A DNA stretch of 46,616 nucleotides. It comes from Chitinophagaceae bacterium (lineage in GTDB: Bacteria; Bacteroidota; Bacteroidia; Chitinophagales; Chitinophagaceae). Positions 30,001 to 35,397 of the stretch are shown here, piece after piece (position 1 is the first letter of the stretch; each line of letters starts with the position of its first letter). The translations under genes and the position numbers were made by a program. The notes beneath the pieces were generated by a model that had not been told where the DNA came from, searched no databases, and saw only the letters and a program-made list of their open reading frames with translations. The stretch covers positions 1-46,616 of the forward strand of contig CANJQU010000024.1 of the NCBI GenBank assembly GCA_947476485.1. The letters are read 5' to 3'.

Positions 30001-31344
30001 ACTACTGCTTTGTCTGATGTGACACCGGGTGGGGTATGGTCTTCTTCAAACACATTTATCGCGACAGTTGGCACCTCAGGTATTGTGACCGGTGTTGCGG
30101 CAGGGACAACAACAATATCATACACAGTAGCGGGTATCCCGGCAACTGCAGTAGTAACCGTTAGCGCGCTGCCTTCAAGCATAGGCGGCGCTACCTCGGT
30201 ATGCGTTGGCGCTACAATTACATTAAGTGACTTCACACCAGGCGGCGCATGGACGAGCACATCGGGTGTATCTGTGACAACGGGCACCACAGTAACCACT
30301 GTTACCGGGTTGACTGCCGGTACGAATACAGTTACCTATTCGCTTGGCTCCGGATGTTTCAAGACCTATGCGGTTACCGTTAAGCCATTGCCAACCCCGA
30401 TACTGGGCAACCTGGCAGTGTGCGGTATAGGATCGGTAACATTCCTGTCTGACGCAACAACAGGCGTATCCTGGACCATCAGCCCTGTGGGCACTGCAAC
30501 TATCAGTCCTTCGGGCCGCGTGTATGGTGTTTCTGCGGGTACTGCAACAGTTACTTATACCGGCACAAACGGTTGCATCATTACCGCAATAGTTTCGGTA
30601 AATCCGCTGCTGGTGGTGTCGCCGATACTGGGCGCCAATAATGTGGGCCATTTGCTTACCATCACTTTATCTGACGCCACACCGGGCGGTATATGGAGCA
30701 GCAGCAATTCTGCATTGGGCAGTGTGAGCGCTACCGGTGTTGTGACCGGTGTGGGCACTGCCGGTGTGGTGGTTATCACTTATACGGTGCCTTATCCTGC
30801 AGCCAGTGGTTGTGCGGCAACAGCAACAAAATCTATTACTGTGCATACGCCTGCGCCACATGACCACGGCACTGCGATCACAAACATTGGCGCTGCTATA
30901 AGCCTGGGAGATGATGCAATGGGTGGCGAATGGACAAGCAGTGATAATAGTATCGCAACTGTAGATGCCAATGGCACGGTAACCGGCATTGCCGTTGGCT
31001 CCGTGATCGTTACACATTTGGTGACCGGCAGCGATGGTGCGATATCGGCAACGATCACACAGATCGTGGTTAACCCGGTTGCTTTTGAAGTGAGGCTGCA
31101 GCCAAACCCGAATAAGGGAACATTTACGTTGAACGGATCGGTGGGTACAAACCGCGACGAAGCCGTGACGCTGGTAATAACAAATATGCTGGGCCAGGTA
31201 GTTTACTCAGGCAAGGGCGTAGCAAAGGGCGGCATTATCAATGAGCAGATATTGCTGAACAGTAACCTCACCAATGGCATGTACCTGCTGAATGTGCAGG
31301 CAGCAGCGGGAAGTAAGGTGTTTCATTTTGTGCTCGAGAAGTAG
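24010..31344 (+). CDS. giant kelch / GEVED / Ig-like-repeat adhesin with T9SS sorting domain
   Basis: 2444 residues. A hydrophobic signal lies at about residues 28-47 (MGKLLLLACFILCNWQSRAQ); translation may start at 24010 or at the in-frame ATG 24091, which would give a standard signal peptide. Next come galactose-oxidase-like kelch repeats (about 48-400: LLLTDGTVLCKTSSGG, VYIAGGEYGDGGPKSEVWDP), an E-set-like domain (400-512), two Ig-like units, a GEVED domain (655-810: FTQFWIDFNQDGVFQ, SYGEARDYAI), a cadherin-like stretch, then about 19 Big_2-type Ig-like repeats of 70-80 residues, and a T9SS type A tail (LQPNPNKGTFTLNG, VTLVITNMLGQVVYSGKG, LTNGMYLLNVQ). I infer a large surface adhesin secreted by T9SS. 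The kelch head resembles copper oxidases, but no active-site call is made. Confidence 0.9.
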   Translation: MGEHIRLPKKAGSLNRAVFTLRSHVNIMGKLLLLACFILCNWQSRAQGTWVPVTRTAPHYNAGVMLLLTDGTVLCKTSSGGTGYGTTWDRLTPDSHGSYINGTWSTIAPMHNERLYFSSQVLLDGRVYIAGGEYGDGGPKSEVWDPKTNVWTMCPQIVVNHKISDANSIMLPDGTILQAVVDTASTRLNFIYNPVTNTYAHTGTCLRGDNEAVWVKLPDNSTIFVDNYGTTSERFIPATHTWINDGTVPVSLYDPYGSETGAGFLLPNGKIYMVGSPGTSAFYTPTGTTSPGTWTAGPGLPNGWGAPDAASAMMPNGKILMALSPPPRPGDHFPDSTVFYEFDYITNTYTLLDAPGVTGDTITGPCFITNMLSLPDGTILYTRQGRDQYFEYVPSGSPLAAGKPTITNILTNTCSNYSITGTLFNGISEGASYGDDWQMSTNYPIVRLTSGTNVYYATTSYWNRPGAVMTGSALDTAKFDLPAGLPAGTYSVQVVANGIASDNFTFTTNPVAIAPVAAAICTGGAVSLTDATAGGTWTSSNTAVGTVDASGAVSGLTAGTTVISYTVTGGCRATATVNVLVTPTPISGIAYTSIGGTSFLNDAIPLGTWTSSNTGIATVNGTTGVVTGVAAGTATITYTNICGFATATYTVVPGTLCSATGSAPYASCNSYALAFKSVDIDGDAGTSISDSARCDGTGYIDQTEFGCTLHSGGVYGVAISTGGNAVFTQFWIDFNQDGVFQSTETVGGNTTSFANYGSTTITVPGGATSGTYKMRGVLSFSGSGHYYPTMDPCMTGYSYGEARDYAITIVPAPALTFTGPPTKTVCQNSSANDINANLTINDAAVTGSETWTIVSGPAHGTLGGFPAVGTATGGAVTPTGCTYTPTAGYAGTDAVKIMCTNSASTSATQTIAITVTALPNPGTVGGVKTVCVGATTALSTSGSSGGTWSSTVPAKGTVSTSGVVTGIAAGTTTISYGVTNSCGTLFSSAIVTVNAAASAGTISGASAVCAGATITLSDATGGGVWSSTNTAAGTVSTGGVVRGIAAGTTTISYTVTNSCGAAAATKVVTVNPLPVAGSVTGVATTCAGGTTALTDAASGGVWSSTNPAVGTVSASGVVSGIATGTTTISYTVTNGCGTVAATKIVSVNSTTTVGSISGGNTLCIGATVNFSDATGGGVWSSANPATGTISVGGVFTGLAAGTTTISYTVSNSCGTATATLDVTVNAGTADAGTITGTGAICPTATLSLTDLVGGGVWSSSASGIATVASTGIVTGVAAGTATISYTVSGSCGSIAATTVVTVNPATSAGTITGPATVLVGSNITLTDAVAGGTWGASNGNATVTGGLVTGVAAGTVTISYSVTGTCGTATATRLVTVGTSTTTVTVAAITGYYFYLCVGATTPFFDATAGGVWSINAADAGVASVSASGVVSGISAGTARLSYTVGTGYATATVTVYPLPSPIAGNASLCQGATSALSDATPGGVWTSGIPSIASVSSGGLVTGVTVGTAPIYYTLTAPAGCRTALVVTVNANPAVITGPTNVCVGSTIVLSDVTAGGLWSSASGSITIDGSGNVTGVSVGPATVTYALSSGCARTWNISVNQVPSAISGNTLVCQGRTTLLSDAVTGGTAWTSGSTTVATVSASGMVSGVSVGTATITYAITATGCKTTTIVTVTAMPGAITNNSPICMPSVITLSDATGGGSWASSNISVATVDAVSGTVTGIANGTATISYSVAGAGCFVTTVVTVNAGAGAGAGTISGSATVCVGATTALTDAVPGGTWSSTNMAIGTVSASGVVKGLTPGTTTISYTVTNSCGTAAATAVVSVNPLPVAGTISGSGPVCVGSAITLSDPVAGGGWSSSNSNVTVDGSGNVTGVTAGTSVISYTVTNSCGSATATAVVTVNGLTAGTIGGASSVTVGLSIMLTDAVAGGVWSAGNSNATVSPTGLVTGVAAGTVTISYTVTTGCGSVSATYAVTVNASSVSPITGTFGLCIGTTTALSDVTPGGVWSSSNTFIATVGTSGIVTGVAAGTTTISYTVAGIPATAVVTVSALPSSIGGATSVCVGATITLSDFTPGGAWTSTSGVSVTTGTTVTTVTGLTAGTNTVTYSLGSGCFKTYAVTVKPLPTPILGNLAVCGIGSVTFLSDATTGVSWTISPVGTATISPSGRVYGVSAGTATVTYTGTNGCIITAIVSVNPLLVVSPILGANNVGHLLTITLSDATPGGIWSSSNSALGSVSATGVVTGVGTAGVVVITYTVPYPAASGCAATATKSITVHTPAPHDHGTAITNIGAAISLGDDAMGGEWTSSDNSIATVDANGTVTGIAVGSVIVTHLVTGSDGAISATITQIVVNPVAFEVRLQPNPNKGTFTLNGSVGTNRDEAVTLVITNMLGQVVYSGKGVAKGGIINEQILLNSNLTNGMYLLNVQAAAGSKVFHFVLEK
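26761..31077 (+). repeat. about 19 tandem Big_2-type Ig-like repeats
   Basis: Units of about 70-80 residues share ITLSDATxGGxWSSxN, the GxVTGVxAGTTTISYTV step and a closing VTVNP. Most have one Cys near the start and one after TNS, a pattern that could form an intradomain disulphide. Neighbouring units differ at many positions. Confidence 0.88.
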
Positions 31345-31648
31345 ACGCTCGATTTAATAGTTCATGAATTTCGTAGAGACGCCGCGCATGGCGTCTCTAC
31401 TTGTTTAATGGATTGAATAATTGTTGTTTAGAACTGCATTGCTGGCAGGCAGGGGGGAATGAGTGGCGTGGTTGTATGTGGTAGAGGCCATGCATGGCGT
31501 CTCTACGTGTTTAGAGAAGCAAGAAGTGTCTGATTGCTTCATAAGCCGTCCTAATAAGAGGGATGAGCCTGCATGGGATAGGCAGGGGCCAATGAGCGGG
31601 GTGATCGTATGGTAGAGGCCATGCATGGCCTCTCTACGTCTAAAGAAA
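31345..31648. repeat. cluster of three GTAGAG...CTCTAC palindromes
   Basis: Copies lie at 31373-31400 (11-bp perfect stem GTAGAGACGCC with a 6-base loop), 31481-31506 and 31612-31637 (both with the centre GCCATGCATGGC and a two-base shortening of the left arm). The second and third are also preceded by related sequence (AGGCAGGGG, AATGAG, GTATG) at a spacing of 131 bp, so a longer unit has been duplicated. The region lies between the convergent giant adhesin and NHL genes and has no supported gene. Confidence 0.8.
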
Positions 31649-32947
31649 TTATTCCTTTATTATTTTCTTTACGGTTCTTCTGCCTTCATCATCTATTAGC
31701 TGAAGGATATAAACACCACCTAGTAAGGCTTGTATAGAGATACTGTTGTTGCCTTTTTTGAGGGTGCCGCTTTGTTCTATAATGCCGACTATGTTAAATA
31801 GAGCATATTCTGCGCTGGTTCTGAGATTGTCTATGTGCAGCTCGTATGATGAGGGGTTGGGGTAGATTGTTAATTGGGTGATGGATGTTTCAAATACTCT
31901 TTGAGGTATGCAGGAAGGATTGAATGAGACTTTACGGATGCAAGGGCTATTAATTTGAGCAATAAACAAGTTGCCACAGGTATCAAAAGCAATACCATTA
32001 GGACCTTTTATTTCTGCAGCATCAGCCGGACCATTATCACCTGTATAGCCATTTATTCCGTTTCCAGCAATTGTATTAATAAAACCTGAACCATCTATTC
32101 TACGAACCCTTTTGTTAGCGTAATCAGAAATGACTAAATGACCCGTAGGATCAAAAGCAATCGATACTGATCCAAGATTAGCAAGTGTAGCGGATATTCC
32201 CTCTCCATTATAAGTAGTTATCCCACTACCTGCGACTGTGGATATTACGCCGAAAGTATCAATTTTTCGAACGTTAAAACCAACAAAATCGACAAAGTAA
32301 AAATTTCCTGTGTCATCAAAGCAGATGTTCCCACCCGGACCGCAGGTAGCAAAAATTGCCGCCCCTCCGTCGCCCGTGCAACCAGATATTCCATTACCTG
32401 CTATTGTGGTAATAATTCCTGATGTATCTATTTTTCGGATTCGATAATTAGATACGTCTTCAATATACAGGTTTCCCTTTTTATCAAAGCAAATCCCTCC
32501 TACACCATTAAACCTGGCCAAAGTTGCTGACCCACTATCACCGTAAAAACCAGCAACACCATCACCAGCAATTGTATGAATAACTCCTGTAGATACATCA
32601 ACATTACGTATTCTATTATTGTTGCCATCCGCGATATATACATTACCAAGAGTATCAGTTGCTACTCTGCCTGGAGCATATAATTCTGCATTTGTGGCAG
32701 GACCACCATCGCCGCTAAATGCTGGGATACCGGTACCTGCAAATGTTGTAATAACTCCGCTGTTGCTAATCTTAATAACCTTGTTCCCTAAAGCCTCTCC
32801 AATGTATAAGTTGCCATACAGGTCAAATGCCATTTGTTGAGGATCATAAATTGTGCCTCCAAAAGTTCCGGTAACCGTTGTAATTATTTGGGCCTGGAGT
32901 ACAAAAGACAAACAGGAAAATATAACAGTAAGAACTTTCTTACTCAT
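31649..32947 (-). CDS. secreted NHL-repeat beta-propeller protein with T9SS sorting domain
   Basis: 432 residues with a signal peptide ending VLQAQ. Residues about 25-350 are NHL repeats in which each blade reads like GNVYIADGNNNRIRNVD followed by TIAGDGVAGFYGDSGSA; five to six blades are visible. The C-terminus is a T9SS type A sorting domain (LTIYPNPSSYELHI, YALFNIVGIIEQSG, LLGGVYILQL). Proteins of this layout are common T9SS cargo in Chitinophagaceae; NHL propellers usually bind partners or ligands rather than catalyse. It converges on the giant adhesin across the palindrome cluster. Copy number of blades is by eye. The ligand is unknown. Confidence 0.9.
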   Translation of the reverse strand: MSKKVLTVIFSCLSFVLQAQIITTVTGTFGGTIYDPQQMAFDLYGNLYIGEALGNKVIKISNSGVITTFAGTGIPAFSGDGGPATNAELYAPGRVATDTLGNVYIADGNNNRIRNVDVSTGVIHTIAGDGVAGFYGDSGSATLARFNGVGGICFDKKGNLYIEDVSNYRIRKIDTSGIITTIAGNGISGCTGDGGAAIFATCGPGGNICFDDTGNFYFVDFVGFNVRKIDTFGVISTVAGSGITTYNGEGISATLANLGSVSIAFDPTGHLVISDYANKRVRRIDGSGFINTIAGNGINGYTGDNGPADAAEIKGPNGIAFDTCGNLFIAQINSPCIRKVSFNPSCIPQRVFETSITQLTIYPNPSSYELHIDNLRTSAEYALFNIVGIIEQSGTLKKGNNSISIQALLGGVYILQLIDDEGRRTVKKIIKE

Positions 32948-32964
32948 ATTGTCAATTTTAAAAC

Positions 32965-33126
32965 CTAAAGCTGAATATATAATGGGAAAGCGTTTATTGG
33001 GACTGCTCCATTCAAGGCAAAAATAGTACCTATTGGATACGCCGCCGCCGTGGAATTGATTGGTGTACTACAAGCGTTGAGGCAATTCATACCGCACGTC
33101 CAGTAATATCTATCAAACCCTTTCAT
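32965..33126 (-). CDS. possible 53-residue cysteine-containing small protein
   Basis: An ATG at 33126 opens a 53-codon frame ending TAG at 32965, 17 bp before the NHL gene on the same strand. The predicted peptide begins MKGFDRYYWTCGMNCLNACS, with three Cys in its first 20 residues, and ends in a hydrophobic, aromatic-containing tail; it has no signal peptide. It could be a true leader-sized gene, the tail of a lost gene, or chance. The lack of any ribosome-binding sequence is uninformative in this phylum. Confidence 0.25.
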   Translation of the reverse strand: MKGFDRYYWTCGMNCLNACSTPINSTAAAYPIGTIFALNGAVPINAFPLYIQL

Positions 33127-33174
33127 CGTATTATAAAGATAATGGTTTTCCTTTTGGAGATTAAAAGCAAAAAG

Positions 33175-33205
33175 AAAACCGCTACAGTCCCCACTGCGCG
33201 GTTTT
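33175..33205 (-). terminator. terminator of the second peroxidase-like gene
   Basis: AAAACCGC (33175-33182) pairs with GCGGTTTT (33198-33205). On the minus strand the stem is followed by a T-rich run (CTTTTTGCTTTT). It lies about 95 bp after the stop of the gene at 33300-33836. Confidence 0.7.
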
Positions 33206-33299
33206 ATCTATGGAAATATGAAGATGGAGCAGACTTGTGTTTTCTGCGGTGAGACATTGTTTTGGAGCAACTATTGTTGCCGGCGCTGTTTCAGGCAGT

Positions 33300-33836
33300 C
33301 TATTGCTCAATAGCCGCAATAAGCTTTGGGTCTGAAGCGGTCACTTTAGGATCGAACACTGCGGTGAGCTCGCCTTTTTCGTTGATCAGGTATTTCTGGA
33401 AATCCCACCTTACCTCTGTGTCTTTTACCTTGTTATATTTTTTCTGTGTGAGCCATTTGTAAATAGGTGCCATTTCCGCGCCCTTTACCTTTACCATCTC
33501 GGCCAGCGGGAAGCTGACATCATAGTTCTTGCCGGCAACGGATTTTTGGCCGTTTATAGTGGCCGGTGCAAGAAAGTCGTCTGTAAGCATGCCGATCACA
33601 ACGAGGCCGTCGGTGTATTTTTGCGAAAGCGCCTCCAGTTGCGGATATTGGCGGTTGAACTCATCATATGCGGTTACATTGACGATGAGTATTTTGTGCC
33701 CCTTGTATTGCGAGAGATCTATTACTGAACCGTCATGGGCTTCTATCTTAAAGTCATAGATGCCGGAAGGTATGTTTTCCTGCGCTGTAGCAGCGAAGAA
33801 AATGAAATTGAGCAGGAGTAATGCTGTAAGTTTCAT
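33300..33836 (-). CDS. exported glutathione-peroxidase-like protein lacking the catalytic cysteine (copy 2)
   Basis: A 178-residue paralogue of the protein at 23334-23873, roughly 60 percent alike by eye, with a signal peptide ending ATAQ. The fold signature is intact (IYDFKIEAHDGSVIDLSQYKG, YPQLEALSQKY, VSFPLAEMVKV, APIYKWLTQKKYNK, VRWDFQKYLINEKGEL). The peroxidatic Cys position is Asp58 (VNVTAYDEFNRQY), the FPCNQF motif has become MLTDDF, and WNF is WDF. There is no cysteine in the whole mature protein. The shared Asp at the Cys position in both copies shows that the loss preceded the duplication. The next gene upstream on this strand ends 132 bp before the presumed expression start of the small exported protein gene, so it may have its own promoter. 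Confidence 0.88.
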   Translation of the reverse strand: MKLTALLLLNFIFFAATAQENIPSGIYDFKIEAHDGSVIDLSQYKGHKILIVNVTAYDEFNRQYPQLEALSQKYTDGLVVIGMLTDDFLAPATINGQKSVAGKNYDVSFPLAEMVKVKGAEMAPIYKWLTQKKYNKVKDTEVRWDFQKYLINEKGELTAVFDPKVTASDPKLIAAIEQ

Positions 33837-33885
33837 TGTATATAGTTTTTCAAAAAAAGATTAGAATAATTGCTGAGATCACTTA

Positions 33886-34302
33886 TTACTTAAGTGCTGC
33901 CACCGCCTCGGTTGCTTTTTCGTTCATTTGTGGCGCTACAGAGCGTGCATCGTCATAATATGCCAGGAGTATCTTGTATCCTTTGCATTTTTCGCCCAGC
34001 ACATTAGCTTCACACCCGGCATAGCCTACGAACTTCTGCTCCTTAGGGCCTATCTTTTCTACTACCTTGATCCTCTTCTGGAGGTAGTCGTTCACCATTA
34101 CCGACTCTTCGATACGAACCGTGATGGTGCGGTCTGCCGATTTGTTGGTTATTGCGCAGGCCTTCTGGTCTGTTAATACTTTGGCGTCCTTAGCGGGAAC
34201 GAGCGCCGCTACCTTAGCTGCGTTTTCAACTATGCGCTTCTGAGCGAATGCGCCGTTTGCGCTGATTGCTGTGATTGCGAGGATAAGTGTGAGTGTTTTC
34301 AT
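33886..34302 (-). CDS. small exported protein of unknown function
   Basis: 138 residues from the ATG at 34302, which starts a good signal peptide (MKTLTLILAITAISANGAFAQ); the in-frame start at 34389 would add 29 residues before it. The mature protein is Lys/Ala-rich with three cysteines (KACAITNK and GCEANVLGEKC), and a central strand-rich part. I do not recognise the family. It lies 49 bp upstream of the second peroxidase-like gene, on the same strand, so the two could be transcribed together. Tandem ATTTTCCAGAAAAT boxes 150 bp upstream of the start are candidate control sites. Confidence 0.7.
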   Translation of the reverse strand: MKTLTLILAITAISANGAFAQKRIVENAAKVAALVPAKDAKVLTDQKACAITNKSADRTITVRIEESVMVNDYLQKRIKVVEKIGPKEQKFVGYAGCEANVLGEKCKGYKILLAYYDDARSVAPQMNEKATEAVAALK

Positions 34303-34452
34303 TTTGCTAATGATTTGTAAAGCGTTGACTAATGATTTGTTAATGCAAATGTATATCGACACTCTGAAATCACCAAACATTTTTTTCATTATTTTTCAAA
34401 GAAATTTTATCGTTAATTGTTTACGATTGATAATCAATATAATAGTAGCAGT

Positions 34453-34480
34453 ATTTTCCAGAAAATATTTTCCAGAAAAT
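34453..34480. promoter_or_regulatory. two head-to-tail copies of a 14-bp inverted repeat
   Basis: ATTTTCCAGAAAAT occurs at 34453-34466 and again at 34467-34480 without a gap. Each copy is a perfect 6-bp inverted repeat (ATTTTC/GAAAAT) around CA. The pair lies upstream of the gene starting at 34302 and downstream of the gene ending at 34583, so the former is the likelier target. Confidence 0.5.
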
Positions 34481-34582
34481 ATTGTTATTTGCAAGCGATT
34501 AACAAATTTTGATTAAGTGCGTGCCGTTAAAAGCCAATAAACTCGCAAGCGTAGTGCGGCTTTCTATGAAGTGTTACGGTGT

Positions 34583-35221
34583 TTATTTCAGGAAAGGATT
34601 ATGCTTTTTCTCTTCACCAATAGTTGTTGCCGGGCCGTGGCCGGATAGCACTGTCGTTTCGCCAGGCAGGGTGAAGAGATGTGTGCGGATGCTTTTGATA
34701 AGTGTATCGAAGTTGCCACCCGGCAGGTCAGTCCTGCCTATGCTGCCGGAGAATAGCACATCTCCGGATATCAGCCAGTTGCCCTTGGGGTAATAAAACG
34801 ATATGCTGCCGGGTGAGTGGCCGGGGGTGTGAAACACCTGCAGCGTATCATCGCCCAGTTGTAAAGGCTCGCCTGCGTTTATGTAAGCAGTTGGTTTTGG
34901 AATATCCTTAAAATCGAACCCGAACATCATGGCCGAACCTGCCGCCATTTTCAAAACCTCTGTCTCCTGCTCATGCAGGCTGAATGGGATGTTATACTTA
35001 TTCATCAATGCCTGCACACCGAAGATATGATCCAGGTGGGCGTGTGTATTGATGATGGCTTTGGGCTGTAGTTGTTTGCTGGCTATGAATTCATAAACAG
35101 CCTCTTTTTCATCCTGCTGGTACATGCCGGGGTCTACTATCCAGCATTCTTTTTTTTCGTTGGCAATGATGTAGGTGTTCTCTTCAAAAGCATTGAAAGT
35201 GAAAAAGTTAACATTTAACAT
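34583..35221 (-). CDS. metallo-beta-lactamase-fold hydrolase, glyoxalase-II-like (YcbL type)
   Basis: A 212-residue cytosolic enzyme. Metal ligands are all present: H60-x-H62-x-D64-H65 (THAHLDH), His135 (HTPGHSPGS), Asp154 (SGDVLF) and His195 (SGHG). The IGRTDLPGG segment at 161-169 is typical of the YcbL/glyoxalase-II-like group, which hydrolyse thioesters such as S-lactoylglutathione or related thiols; the actual substrate is not defined. I start at 35221 (MLNVNFFTFNAFEENTYII), which matches the family start; the longer frame to 35296 adds 25 residues of poor quality. It is divergent from the large outer-membrane gene at 35398, with 176 bp between them. Confidence 0.9.
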   Translation of the reverse strand: MLNVNFFTFNAFEENTYIIANEKKECWIVDPGMYQQDEKEAVYEFIASKQLQPKAIINTHAHLDHIFGVQALMNKYNIPFSLHEQETEVLKMAAGSAMMFGFDFKDIPKPTAYINAGEPLQLGDDTLQVFHTPGHSPGSISFYYPKGNWLISGDVLFSGSIGRTDLPGGNFDTLIKSIRTHLFTLPGETTVLSGHGPATTIGEEKKHNPFLK

Positions 35222-35397
35222 ATCGGTGTGGTATAAATTCAGTAATTTGTATTGCAAAAGTAAGGGAAGGAACGATGATAAAATAAGTTCAAACATCTTA
35301 CTCGTTCTTTTCCATTTTTATGTCGTTGTAAAAGTCTTTAAATAATTAATTATTCGCAGATTTTACGCCTCATAAAAAAGAAAAATTACTTCGCAAT

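Larger units (their letters stand above)
32948..33299. other. intergenic region with a small ORF and a terminator
   Basis: 352 bp between the NHL gene and the second peroxidase-like gene. It holds the possible 53-codon ORF at 32965-33126 and the terminator hairpin at 33175-33205, both on the minus strand. Nothing else was recognised. Confidence 0.55.

Noticed and set aside
31405-31626. 73-codon minus-strand frame in the palindrome cluster
   Set aside because: The repeated peptide (ETPCMAS, THS) comes from the DNA repeat itself; no homologue-like pattern.
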